A stretch of DNA of 64,000 bases from Vicia villosa (taxonomy: Eukaryota; Streptophyta; Magnoliopsida; Fabales; Fabaceae). This document shows positions 44,558 through 54,616 of this stretch, piece after piece (positions within the stretch are counted from its first letter, which is position 1; each line of letters opens with the position of its first letter). Where the stretch lies: NCBI RefSeq assembly GCF_029867415.1, contig NC_081183.1, forward strand, positions 115,673,118-115,737,117, written 5' to 3'. Under the pieces are notes generated by a model. The model saw nothing but the letters and a program-made list of their open reading frames with translations. It was not told the origin of the DNA and did not search any database. The position numbers and the translations under genes are program-made.

Positions 44558-46296
44558 TGTGGACCGTCCTTTCGGGCCATACCCCTCCGTGGGTGGGATA
44601 CGTGAACTGACTCTTTTTTGTCGATCGGACGCTTTCGCGTCACTTTTGAAAAAGTTTACAGAGTCGCCACCGACCTTTTATTTTATCCAATGAAGGAAAG
44701 GTTTATAAAAGAAACAGAAAAAAGACCTTTGAGAGATTCTGGGTAAGGGGGTAGGTTATACAAAGGGAAGGTGTTAGCACCCTTTGTATCCATGGTTATC
44801 CATGGGCTCTTTAGTTTGCTTAGCTCATTTGCTTTACTTTTCAATTGATTCGGAATGCTTTACCTGTGTTTTTGAAATACCTTTGCAAATAGAATTTGTA
44901 ATGATCCTTGTGCGGATATATACAAATGCTTGTTTATCTTTCGAAAGATGTTTTGAAAAGATCGTTAATTTTGTAATGATCCGTGTTTGGATGTATACAA
45001 AATATTGTCTTTTGGAAAATTCGTTTTAAAAAACAACAGTGTATGAGAATTTTGTTTGTTTTGATTTTGAGCAAGCAAACTAGGAGGTCTACCCTGAGTT
45101 AGGAGGTCTTTATCCTTGTTCCCTTTAAAAATCTATCCATTCGTCGGATATAAACAAAAGGTTCGATTTTGTACTCGAAACAGTAGAAATGTAACTTTGA
45201 TTTTGAAAAGAGTGAAAAGGGGTTACCCTAGGAGGTGCAAATGTGATTGTGATTGAATTCAGATATTTATCTTTGAAGTTAGTGATCTGACGGTTCAGTT
45301 TTATCTTTGACATACACGCAGTTTATATGGGTGCTGGAAATTAAAATGCGGAAATGTAAAGTGCAGAAAGTAAATCTACGCTATTACATCGATTGTGCGG
45401 GAAATGTAAACTAGCCTATTTACATGAATTTGACATCCTATACATTTATCTAGGAATTTTAAATTGCAAGAAATAAAAGGCATATTTTTGTATTTTTGTG
45501 ATTTATTTTAAATATAATTAATGCATTATTAATTAATTTAAAATAAAGAAAAGATGGAAATATGATTAAACCTAGCAAATAAGTTTAAAAATATGTACAA
45601 AATGTTTGTTAATTGATTTTAGAACAAAACTAATTTTTTTGGAATTTTTGAAATTTGTTTTTGGATATTTTAAGTTAATCAAAACATAATTATGCAAATA
45701 ATTACACAAATAATTAAAACTTAAAGAGAAAATTATCCTAAATATGTACAAAATTAGTTTATGATATATAAACAATATTTAACACAAAGAACAATTTTTT
45801 TTTATGATTTTTTGACTAATTAAAATAATTAATAAGCAAATATACAAATACATACTAATTAATTATGAAAAATATTGAAATTTTGAAGAAAAATAAAATA
45901 TTTTTGTTTCATAAAATAATATATTATTTTAGAAGTTTAAAATATTTTTTGTGGAATTTTTGGAAGTTTTTAACTATTTTTAATTAATTTATCAAAGAAA
46001 CTAAAATAAAAATAGAAAATAAAATTAAAAATATAAGGATACTGATCTGGTGTGGCAATTAATGAAGGAGCATGGTGAGCTTGCATGTGTGAGGCGTTGG
46101 ATTGGCTTTGAGATTGATCCAAGGGCACAGATTTGTAGGTGCATGGTATGATGGTGTACACTGGATCCAAGGGGATTCAAAGTCTTTGCAGGGGCCCACG
46201 CTGGATTGACCAGCGAATAAGATTTGAGGGAAGGGCCACCTTGGCGCGCTGAAAAGTCAGACGAACCACGCTTGGACGCGTGGTCGTCTTCAACCT
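44558..46296 (-). mobile_element. Ogre-like LTR, downstream part (minus), cut by the assembly gap
   Basis: On the minus strand it ends GGTCCACA at 44558. Near that end it has the conserved Ogre LTR text: ACAGAGTCGCCACCGACC (plus strand, 44657) and GGTTATACAAAGGGAAGG (44753), comparable to GGTTATACATAGGGAAG in the solo LTR. It extends right to the N run. It belongs to a different subfamily from the element at 47127-64000 but resembles the remnant at 4660-6658. Confidence 0.6.
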
Positions 46297-46396
46297 NNNN
46301 NNNNNNNNNNNNNNNNNNNNNNNNNNNNNNNNNNNNNNNNNNNNNNNNNNNNNNNNNNNNNNNNNNNNNNNNNNNNNNNNNNNNNNNNNNNNNNNN
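46297..46396. other. Assembly gap (100 N)
   Basis: Exactly 100 N, a conventional length for a gap of unknown size. Adjacent structures may be joined incorrectly. Confidence 0.98.
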
Positions 46397-46527
46397 CCAC
46401 CAAAGAAATCAATGTTGTGGAAGATGAAGAAGACAACTGCAACTGGAGCAGCTGGATACTCCCTGCTCACAACAATGGATTGAACAACTGGGAAGCCGAA
46501 GATGTTATCTCCTTCGATCAGGAGTAA
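46397..46527 (+). pseudogene. Ogre gag-pro C-terminal fragment
   Basis: Open from the gap to TAA at 46525-46527, with an acidic, Trp-rich tail (EDEEDN then WSSWILP, NNGLNNWEAED). This texture is typical of the C-terminus of Ogre gag-pro proteins. Everything upstream lies in the gap or is absent. Confidence 0.55.
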
Positions 46528-46787
46528 ATGCAATTTCCTGTTTTCGTTGTTTATATGTTCAAAGATAAAAATGGTTCCTGTACTATCGAACCATGGACTT
46601 AAAAGCCAGGTGCCTTGCCCGAAGCACACTGGTCTTTTTTATAAGGGGTTGTCATACCATGATTATGTTCATTCAATAAAATCATGGGACGTTTGCATAT
46701 TCAAATTTTGTGATCCTTTTTCTTTCTTTGCTTTATTCATTTTCAAATAGCTATGTGTTCTTACACACACCCACATAATAAATGCAG
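46528..46787 (+). other. Putative Ogre intron in the fragment
   Basis: About 260 bp between the gag-pro stop and the pol frame, ending AATGCAG. The same acceptor and codon phase occur at 54579 in the larger element. The donor site is not resolved. Confidence 0.45.
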
Positions 46788-47126
46788 ATTCACATTCACT
46801 CTGGATCCTGTTGATAACAATTCTGCTATTGCCAGTCATGACTTTGAAAACCCGATCTACCAAATTGAGGACGAAAGTGAGGAAGATTGTGAAGTACCAA
46901 GGGAACTTGCAAGGCTATTAGAACAAGAAGAAAAAGCTATACAACCGCATGAAGAACCAATTGAGGTTATCAACTTGGGCACTGACGAAGAAAAGAAAGA
47001 AGTCAAGATAGGGGCTGATCTAGAAGACAGTGTCAAGCAAAGACTGATTCAAATGTTACAAGACTACGTCGAGATATTCGCTTGGTCCTATGAGGATATG
47101 CCTGGTCTCGACACGGATATTCGCTT
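46788..47126 (+). pseudogene. Ogre pol N-terminal fragment
   Basis: About 110 codons homologous to the beginning of the Ogre pol frame at 54617: both have an acidic start, ARLLEQEEKAIQPHEEP (versus RLLQQKEEAIQPYNEP), EVKIGA, and FAWSYEDMPGLDT. It breaks off after this block, before any catalytic motif, where LTR sequence of another Ogre begins at about 47127. Confidence 0.85.
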
Positions 47127-47434
47127 GTTCCTGTAGAGTACTACAGATATGTAGGGTGTTTAAACACTTCCCTATGTATAACCGACCTCCCGGACTCCAG
47201 AATTTCTAGTCTAGGTGAAATCCCCACACTTAGCAAACTCCTAGGGTTTAGTTGAGATCTTTTTTTCCCTTTCCTACTCGTAGGACAAATAAGAAAGTTC
47301 GTGTGATATCGTAGGAAGAACTGAAACAAAATTCATCCCACCACGGGCGCATTCTCCTTCCAAATTTTGCGTGAAGGGTCTAGCGGTGCCGTCCTCCCAA
47401 GTGAAACGGGGAGGTAAAAGAAAACGACACCACA
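47127..47434 (+). repeat. 5' LTR remnant of Ogre (last 308 bp)
   Basis: It matches the end of the solo LTR (inverse of about 29713-30018) from GTTCCTGTAGAGTACTACAG to the terminal CACCACA. About 5.9 kb of LTR is missing upstream. Confidence 0.88.
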
Positions 47435-47441
47435 GAAAAAT

Positions 47442-47459
47442 GTGCGACTCTGCCGGGGA
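47442..47459 (+). promoter_or_regulatory. Ogre primer-binding site
   Basis: GTGCGACTCTGCCGGGGA, seven bases after the LTR end. It closely resembles the TGGCGACTCTGCTGGGGA site of Tat elements, taken to pair with a tRNA-Arg. Confidence 0.7.
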
Positions 47460-48313
47460 TATAAGTGTTAAAAACCTTTGGTTTTTCATCCAAACCAATG
47501 GTTGACCCTGTTGCTGGTCCAGCCCCAATGAGTGAATTAGGGATGCCAAATTCCCCCTCAAACAAGAGAGGTCCTGCCTAACATCGTGTGTCATATCATT
47601 GTGTTTGCTGCATATATATTTGTTTATTTTTGTTTATTCTGTATCGGGGAAAGGGCTTGATTCCCCCTTGTGGTGAGAAATCCTATACCCGGATTTGAGT
47701 GCAACATAAGATAGGATGGAGGATGTCTTCTCCGGTGAAGGCCCTCTAATCTTGGTTTCTCCAAGTCTACTCTTGGGATTTGCCTGGCTTGGTTGTGATT
47801 AACTGCGCCACTGCATTCCGAGAGACTCGATCTTGGTACCTCAGGAGGGACCTAGAAAACTCCATTAACCCCCACTTAAAGCCTTTTTCTTTAGGACGTA
47901 GAGAGCGGTGATTACGGAAGTAATTGTCACGCAGATACTACAACTTAGAGAGAAAACTCTTCTTATAGATACCAATCAAACGTATCTTTAGAGGTCTGAG
48001 CATAGCAACAAACTCTGGAAGAATCCCTAGCAACCCGTTCCTAACCAGGCTACAAAAAATCCTTAACCTTAGTTTACCCATTGGGGCTGGGGATTGGCGT
48101 TTGGACTTCATGACCACTATATCCCTTCAACGCCATGTTTTGTTTAAGACTCTTGTGTGTGCATTCATGCATTCATGCATCATTAATTCTTATAAACAAA
48201 CTCAAAAACAAATAGAGTCTTTTTCGAGTCGTTTTTCAAGGAAACTAAAATAACGAACGTTTTGGACTTCAGAGAAAGAGAGAAACGGAGAAAGGACTTA
48301 AGAGATCTATATT
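47460..48313 (+). other. Ogre 5' leader
   Basis: Untranslated region between the primer site and ORF1. It contains several short frames but none is supported. It is likely to hold packaging signals, though none is recognisable. Confidence 0.5.
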
Positions 48314-49750
48314 ATGGATTACGGAAGAAAGAGAGCTAGGAAATACACCTTCAAGATTCCCCAGGTCGAGGAACTGGGAAAGCTCGGAAAACTGGTGGTC
48401 AACCCCCAGGCTTTCAAGGAGAAGTATGGAAAACTTCTGCCTTTGCTCAATACCAACATTGTGGATGGGATCCTTCCCACATTGGTACAGTTTTACGATC
48501 CAACGTATCACTGCTTCACCTTTCCAGATTATCAGCTCATGCCTACGTTAGAGGAGTACTCTCGTCTGATTGGAATACCCGTGTACGCGCAAGATCCGTA
48601 CTCCGGTTTGGAAAAGAATCCTGACGACATTATCATTGCTGCAACTACTCCTTTGAACGTAGTCGACATCAGAACTCATATGGTGAGTAGAGGAGGAATT
48701 CAAGGATTGCCCTCCAAATTCCTGTTTGATCAAGCTCGGTACTTCGTCAGCATCCAAGATATGAGCGCTTTTGAGGAAATCTTGGCTTTGCTTATCTACG
48801 GATTGTTTTTGTTTCCTAACATTAACGATTTCGTCGACATCAACGCAATTAAGATCTTCTTAATTGGAAATCCAGTTCCAACCTTGCTTGCGGATGCTTA
48901 TCACTCTGTGCATTCAAGAAACCTGCAGCGAGGAGGATTAATCACATGCTGCGTACCGTTGTTATACGAATGGTTCGTTTCGCACCTGCCAAAGTCTAGC
49001 ACTTTCTGGAACATGAGGGATGGCCTTTACTGGTCACAGAAAATCATGTCTCTCACTCATACAGACATTGATTGGTGTAGTCCTGACAACGACGAAACCA
49101 AGATCATCTTCAGTTGCGGAAGTTTCCCCAACGTACCCCTTATTGGAACTAAGGGAGGAATCAGTTACAATCCAGCTTTAGCCCGTCGTCAATACGGCTA
49201 TCCCATGAAAAACATTCCAAGTAACATCCAATTGGAGGGTCTGTTCTTCAAGAACATCGACGATCATGGCAACATGCTGAAGAAGGAAATTGTCCAAGCC
49301 TGGCGTCTTGTTCACAGCAAAGGGAGAAGATTGTTAGGAAAACATCTTTGCATCTCCCTGGATCCTTACCTTCAATGGGTACGCGTCAGAGCATTCAAGC
49401 TCAGGATGCCATATCAACATCAAGAACCTATTCCCCTAAGGGAACCAATTTACCTTTTCTCCACCGACGTTGAAAAACTGCAAGCGGCATTAAACAAGGT
49501 ATGCCAAGAAAGGAATGCTTGGAGGAACAAGTATCGAATCGTCAACACAGAAAATGTTGAGATTCATAACATCCTAAGAAGGAAGGATGAGTTACTTGAA
49601 GTGCTCGATCGACAAGTGACACAAACGTCACTTTCTCATCATATCCCTCCTGCTTCCTGGATCATCGATCAGCTCACGTCAGAGAACGCTCAGCTCAAGA
49701 AACAGAAGAAGATGTTAGAACGTGAAGTCGGCTCTTCATCAAAGTTTTAG
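48314..49750 (+). CDS. Ogre ORF1 (extra ORF, 478 aa)
   Basis: Intact frame ahead of gag, a hallmark of Ogre elements. The N-terminus is basic (MDYGRKRARKY). A helical plant-mobile-domain-like region follows, with CFTFPDYQLMPTLEEYSRLI and GIPVY (about residues 72-98), GLFLFPN near 165, and a CCVPLLYEWFVSHLP block near 215. The C-terminal ~100 residues form a coiled coil (VEKLQAALNKVCQERNAWRNK, then LTSENAQLKKQKKMLEREVG). There is no signal peptide or transmembrane segment. The family is annotated as DUF7745/plant mobile domain-like in similar proteins; this is from memory. Its biochemical role is unknown, and the coiled coil suggests oligomerisation. It shares the EE-[YF]-x-R-x-x-GIP motif with the Sirevirus extra ORF at 17171-18325. 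Confidence 0.88.
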   Translation: MDYGRKRARKYTFKIPQVEELGKLGKLVVNPQAFKEKYGKLLPLLNTNIVDGILPTLVQFYDPTYHCFTFPDYQLMPTLEEYSRLIGIPVYAQDPYSGLEKNPDDIIIAATTPLNVVDIRTHMVSRGGIQGLPSKFLFDQARYFVSIQDMSAFEEILALLIYGLFLFPNINDFVDINAIKIFLIGNPVPTLLADAYHSVHSRNLQRGGLITCCVPLLYEWFVSHLPKSSTFWNMRDGLYWSQKIMSLTHTDIDWCSPDNDETKIIFSCGSFPNVPLIGTKGGISYNPALARRQYGYPMKNIPSNIQLEGLFFKNIDDHGNMLKKEIVQAWRLVHSKGRRLLGKHLCISLDPYLQWVRVRAFKLRMPYQHQEPIPLREPIYLFSTDVEKLQAALNKVCQERNAWRNKYRIVNTENVEIHNILRRKDELLEVLDRQVTQTSLSHHIPPASWIIDQLTSENAQLKKQKKMLEREVGSSSKF

Positions 49751-50039
49751 AGTCCTTTCTCTCAGTTTCTCTGTATTTCCATTTTCAAAGTGTGTAAAAA
49801 CGGCGTTTTCGCTTAATTAATAAAAGTTTGATGTTTCATAACGTAATTATGGTGTTTCCTTGAAAAATATTAACTTAATTGCATATCATACATCGCTTTA
49901 GTCGTACGCACTGACACGAGAATTGTCGCGGATCTAATAGTCACTTTCCTTTCTCCAGAAAGAGAGGAGGAGAAGGAGGTGAACCAAGACTTTCAAGCTG
50001 TCTCATCCATACAACACTCGTTCAAGTCGCAAGAAAAGA
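49751..50039 (+). other. Spacer between ORF1 and gag-pro
   Basis: 289 bp with an AT-rich middle (AATTAATAAAAG at 49815) and no supported frame. How gag-pro is translated downstream of ORF1 is not evident. Confidence 0.4.
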
Positions 50040-53000
50040 ATGGAAGACTTTGAGCAAGAGAATGAAGAACTCAGGGAAGAGATTAATACTCTCAAAGGTA
50101 CTGTTGAAAGACTCAATAGTATGGTAGAAGCCCTGGTAGTTGCGCAGAATCGACCAACGCCAGAAGAACCACAAAGGACTGTGGTTTCCGAGATTGTTTC
50201 TACTCCTATTCCTCAGTATACCATGCCGCCTGATCGACCTTGGGGCATGCCGTATAACTTTACTCCAGAAGGGTACATACCTCCAGCTTCTGAAGCTCCA
50301 AAAGTCACCATGGATATGCGTCCACCGGAGGGTTACAAACCTCTGGAAATTGAAGTTCCAAGAGCAACGGCAATGGGTTTCGCACAACAGAATGCTGAGA
50401 TTCCAAGATCTGCTGTCATGGCTTCTCCACAGCCCATTATGCATACTTTTCCCCCGCATGGCGGACAAGTATATCATCACGCTCCCAGTGAGGACGCTGG
50501 CGTGTATGAAAGATTGGACGAGTTCCAAGAACAGTTTCTGCAAATGCAGAAGGAACTCAAGACTCTCCGAGGACAAGATCTATTTGGAAAGAATGCTGCA
50601 GACCTCTGTCTGGTTCCAAATGTTAAGATTCCTCACAAATTCAAAGTACCAGAATTCGAGAAGTACAAAGGGAATTCATGCCCACAAAGTCATCTCGTAA
50701 TGTACGCTCGAAGAATGTCAACTCAGACTGATAATCAACAATTGCTCATTCATTATTTTCAAGACAGCCTGACTGGTGCTGCACTCAAATGGTACATGAA
50801 CTTGGACAGTTCAGAGATTCGTACTTTTCGAGACCTCGGAGAGGCCTTCGTCAAACAGTATAAGTACAATCTGGATATGGCTCCCGACAGAGATCAACTC
50901 CGGGCCATGACTCAAAAGGATAGAGAAAGCTTCAAGGAATACGCTCAGAGATGGCGTGAAGTTGCTGCTCAAATTTGTCCACCACTTGAAGAGAAAGAAA
51001 TGACAAAAATCTATCTCAAAACTTTGAGTCCATTTTACTACGGACGAATGGTTGCAAGTGCACCAAGTGACTTTACCGAGATGGTAAACATGGGTGTGCG
51101 TTTAGAAGAAGCAGTTCGAGAAGGACGCTTGAACAAAGAACCAGAATCTTCTGTTGGTCCAAGGAAGTATGGAAGTTCTTTCCAGAAGAAAAAGGATCAA
51201 GATGTCAGCAATGTCTTGCACAAAATCAAGAAGAAATTCCAACCTCAAGTTGCAGCAATAACTCCGGTTGTTAACTCAGCGCCAGCTTATCAACCTCAGG
51301 TCTCGCAACAACAAATTCAACAAAGGTCGCAGCAACCTCAGCAGCAGGTTCGACCTCCAAATTACAACAATCGGGCTCCAAGGTATCCTGCCTTTGACCC
51401 CGTACCAATGCCGTATGCAGAATTGTTTCCAACATTACTGGCAAAAGGACTCATTCAGACAAGGAGTCCTCCAAATCCTACAAACAGTTCCTCACCATGG
51501 TATAAGGCTGACCAATCTTGTCCCTATCATCAGGGGGCACCAGGTCACAATATTGAGAACTGTTTCTCTTTCAAGATTGACGTCCAACGATTAGTGAAGA
51601 GCGGAATGCTATCCTTCAAAGATACTAATCCAAACGTCCAAGCAAATCCTTTGCCGCAGCATAAAGAAGCTTCAGTAAATCTGATAGACCAACACCCCAA
51701 CGTCATTCAAATCTACGACATTCGTCAGATAGGGGAAAATCTTGTCAAGATGCACGCTAAACAAGCTGGGTACGGTCATGTACCACCTCACAACTACTTC
51801 ACATGTGAAATTTGTCCAAAGAATAATCAAGGATGTGCCGTAGTTCAAGCTGCATTACAAGAACAAATGGACTTGGGATGGATTCAACATATCCGAGTCA
51901 GAACTGAACATGACATCAACATGGTTCAAGGATGTCCAGGAGAATACAAAATCTACAAAGTTGAAGACCTTGAAGGATCGGTAGTCAGGTTCCACAAAAC
52001 TTTAAATGGACTTGCCTACTTTGGAACAGATTTCCACGCTTACAGTAGATGCAGAATTTGTCGAAGAAATTCACGAGGATGTTTGCGTGTTCGCAACGAC
52101 ATTCAAAAGCTGATGGATGACAATACCATTACTGTTCTTGCCAACAGAGAAGATGACGAAGTCTTTACCGTATCTCCTCAAATTAATCAAGATGAACCTA
52201 TGCAAGTTAAGTATGATAGCAGGAAGACAGCAGTTGCACCACTAGTCATCTACTTACCAGGTCCTGTACCGTATGAGTCCAGCAAGGCTATACCATACAA
52301 GTACAACGCTACATTCATTGAAAATGGTAAGGAAATACCATTACCGTCTGTTGTCAACATTGCTGATGTTAGTCGAGTCACCAGAAGTGGACGAGTCTTC
52401 AACAGAACAACAGAAAATGTGGAGAAACCTTCGGAGGAAGTACCACATAGGCAAGACAATCATCCGACCAATGCTGTTCAAGCGAAAGAAAATGATGAGA
52501 TCTTGAAGTTAATCCAGAGGAGTGAATACAACATTGTAGATCAATTACTACATACTCCGTCTAGGATTTCTGTTCTTTCCCTGCTATTGAGTTCTGAAGC
52601 TCATAGGGAAGCTCTACAGAAAGTTTTGGAACAAGCTTTCGTAGAACCAAGTGTTACAATAAGCCAATTCAACAACATCGTTGCCAACATCTCCGCCGGA
52701 ACTAGCCTAAGTTTCTGTGACGAAGATCTTCCTGAAGAAGGAGTGGACCACAATCTTCCACTTCACATCTCAGTTGGCTGCATGGGTGATACACTCACAG
52801 GAGTCCTAATAGACAATGGATCCTCTCTCAACGTCATGCCTAAATCAACATTATCAAGATTATCCTTCGAAGATTACCCTCTAAGAAAAAGTCATGTCAT
52901 CGTCAAAGCATTTGATGGATCAAGAAAGTCAGTTTTCGGAGAAGTGGATCTTCCCATAACTATTGGACCTCAGACGTTCAAAATCACTTTCCAGGTTATG

Positions 53001-54245
53001 GACATTCCAGCACAATATAGTTGTTTGCTAGGTCGCCCATGGATTCATGAGGCTGGGGCAATTACTTCAACACTTCATCAGAAACTGAAGTTCATAAGAA
53101 ATGACAAATTGGTAACCGTATGTGGAGAACGAGCTCTGATCGTCAGCAACCTGTCATCATTCTCCGACATAGAACCAAAAGAAGTTGTTGGAACTAAATT
53201 CCAAGCACTTTCCTTGGACAAAGGAAAGGAGAAAGCAGCGTCTATTTCTTCATACAAAGATGCAATCCAAGTTGTGAAGGATGGCACTACCAGTGGTTGG
53301 GGTCACATTAATATTCCTACCAACAACAAGAACAGAACAGGAATTGGATTCTTTCCAACATCATCAAAAGCTATCCCAGGGATTGAGGTAGTTCTCCCTA
53401 TTCAAGAAACTTTCTGCAGTGGAGGTTTTCTTCAACCTGTTCAACAAACAGTCAATACCATCGGTACGGAAAACACCGATGAAGAGGAATGGTTATCCTA
53501 TCTTAACAGAGCAGGATACATCTCCCTACCAGAGTCTGAATCACCTTGCTGTTATCCGACTAAAGGATCTGAAAGTAAGACTCAACCAAGCAATGATGAA
53601 GTTACTAACAGCTTCACCACCAGAAGTCATGGTTCATCAGAAGAAGTTCCTCCTATCCCCGAAGAGACTTGGGATACATTAGGAGAACCAAGCGGAAAAT
53701 TCGACTACATGGTGAAATACTCCGCTCCTGAAAGTTCAAGAATCTCTCTTGAAGATATTGTTCCAACTGGATGGAACATTGATTATGAGTACCTCTCTCA
53801 GCCAAAAGAGATGTATAACCCTTGCTATTCATCATCATCGACTGGTGAAATCATCATTGAGGATTATATCCCCAAGTCACCTTCCGAGGCTACGGATCTA
53901 GAGTTCACATATCTAGTCAATGCCATCTTGGGAGAAGAGCAAGACCAAAATACAGAAGAGGATGATCTCGAAAGTGTCTCCGACAACGAGTCTCTCCATT
54001 CAGAAGATTGGAAGTTTCCTCAAAAGAAAAACCGACATACTCCACTTGGAAATGGGTATGCTCACACCGCTCAGTCTGCTGAAGTAGAAGAAGATCGTCT
54101 GAGTGTTGCAAAGACAGTGGTTGGTAAATCAAGACCTACCACAGGCCAGCTTAAGCCTAAGGTTCCAGATTACTTAGTGCACAATGGGGTTCGCCACTAC
54201 TGGACAGCTGTTGAAGTTTCAACTGTTGTTCGCACTCCTAAGTAG
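50040..54245 (+). CDS. Ogre gag-pro polyprotein (1401 aa)
   Basis: Intact frame encoding capsid, nucleic-acid-binding regions and protease. The N-terminus is a coiled coil (NEELREEINTLKGTVERLNS). Proline-rich repeats with PPEGYK follow. The retrotransposon gag domain spans about 200-360 (ALKWYMNLD, AFVKQYKYNLDMAPDRDQL, FKEYAQRWREVAAQ). A Gln/Pro-rich stretch precedes a Cys/His cluster CPYHQGAPGHNIENC (about 494-508). Two related CxxC units, CEICPKNNQGC (about 587) and CRICRRNSRGC (about 670), lie before the aspartic protease, which has LIDNGSSLNVMP (about 922) and LLGRPW (about 996). The active site reads D-N-G rather than D-S/T-G, as I recall for other Ogre proteases. The acidic C-terminal third extends to TAG at 54243, before the putative intron. 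Confidence 0.93.
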   Translation: MEDFEQENEELREEINTLKGTVERLNSMVEALVVAQNRPTPEEPQRTVVSEIVSTPIPQYTMPPDRPWGMPYNFTPEGYIPPASEAPKVTMDMRPPEGYKPLEIEVPRATAMGFAQQNAEIPRSAVMASPQPIMHTFPPHGGQVYHHAPSEDAGVYERLDEFQEQFLQMQKELKTLRGQDLFGKNAADLCLVPNVKIPHKFKVPEFEKYKGNSCPQSHLVMYARRMSTQTDNQQLLIHYFQDSLTGAALKWYMNLDSSEIRTFRDLGEAFVKQYKYNLDMAPDRDQLRAMTQKDRESFKEYAQRWREVAAQICPPLEEKEMTKIYLKTLSPFYYGRMVASAPSDFTEMVNMGVRLEEAVREGRLNKEPESSVGPRKYGSSFQKKKDQDVSNVLHKIKKKFQPQVAAITPVVNSAPAYQPQVSQQQIQQRSQQPQQQVRPPNYNNRAPRYPAFDPVPMPYAELFPTLLAKGLIQTRSPPNPTNSSSPWYKADQSCPYHQGAPGHNIENCFSFKIDVQRLVKSGMLSFKDTNPNVQANPLPQHKEASVNLIDQHPNVIQIYDIRQIGENLVKMHAKQAGYGHVPPHNYFTCEICPKNNQGCAVVQAALQEQMDLGWIQHIRVRTEHDINMVQGCPGEYKIYKVEDLEGSVVRFHKTLNGLAYFGTDFHAYSRCRICRRNSRGCLRVRNDIQKLMDDNTITVLANREDDEVFTVSPQINQDEPMQVKYDSRKTAVAPLVIYLPGPVPYESSKAIPYKYNATFIENGKEIPLPSVVNIADVSRVTRSGRVFNRTTENVEKPSEEVPHRQDNHPTNAVQAKENDEILKLIQRSEYNIVDQLLHTPSRISVLSLLLSSEAHREALQKVLEQAFVEPSVTISQFNNIVANISAGTSLSFCDEDLPEEGVDHNLPLHISVGCMGDTLTGVLIDNGSSLNVMPKSTLSRLSFEDYPLRKSHVIVKAFDGSRKSVFGEVDLPITIGPQTFKITFQVMDIPAQYSCLLGRPWIHEAGAITSTLHQKLKFIRNDKLVTVCGERALIVSNLSSFSDIEPKEVVGTKFQALSLDKGKEKAASISSYKDAIQVVKDGTTSGWGHINIPTNNKNRTGIGFFPTSSKAIPGIEVVLPIQETFCSGGFLQPVQQTVNTIGTENTDEEEWLSYLNRAGYISLPESESPCCYPTKGSESKTQPSNDEVTNSFTTRSHGSSEEVPPIPEETWDTLGEPSGKFDYMVKYSAPESSRISLEDIVPTGWNIDYEYLSQPKEMYNPCYSSSSTGEIIIEDYIPKSPSEATDLEFTYLVNAILGEEQDQNTEEDDLESVSDNESLHSEDWKFPQKKNRHTPLGNGYAHTAQSAEVEEDRLSVAKTVVGKSRPTTGQLKPKVPDYLVHNGVRHYWTAVEVSTVVRTPK

Positions 54246-54579
54246 GAACTTTCACCGTTATTTTGTCCTCTCACCATAGCCCAGGGTGAAGAGATGTTTC
54301 ATAGGGCTTTGCATTTTACTATTTCTTAGGAAAATGTCCCTCTTTGCTTCGCCCAAAGCAATAGAGTTTTGTTTTATAGGGTCTTTGTTTCAAGAAATGA
54401 CTGTCCATAAATAAAAATGTCATTCTGTTCCTTCGTTTAGTTTTCCCTTTTCTTTTTTCGGAAATTGGTAATCCTAAAAAACACCCTTAAAAAAAAAAAA
54501 AAAAACATCAAATATTCCATTAACTGCATACACCGAGTCTTCCCTCGTTGTCTAAATAAAACTTATCACACATATGCAG
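54246..54579 (+). other. Putative Ogre intron between gag-pro and pol
   Basis: 334 bp with stops in all frames and an A-run (54488-54505), ending CATATGCAG at 54579. The downstream exon would begin at 54580 and is open into the pol ATG. The same ATGCAG/A junction and phase occur at 46787. Removal of this segment would fuse gag-pro to pol. The donor lies at or before the gag-pro stop and I cannot fix it. Confidence 0.55.
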
Positions 54580-54616
54580 ATTAATCATAAAATACCCCGT
54601 TGAAACGTGCGACCGT

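Noticed and set aside
50140..50700. 186-aa frame overlapping gag-pro
   Set aside because: Out-of-frame shadow of the gag-pro sequence.
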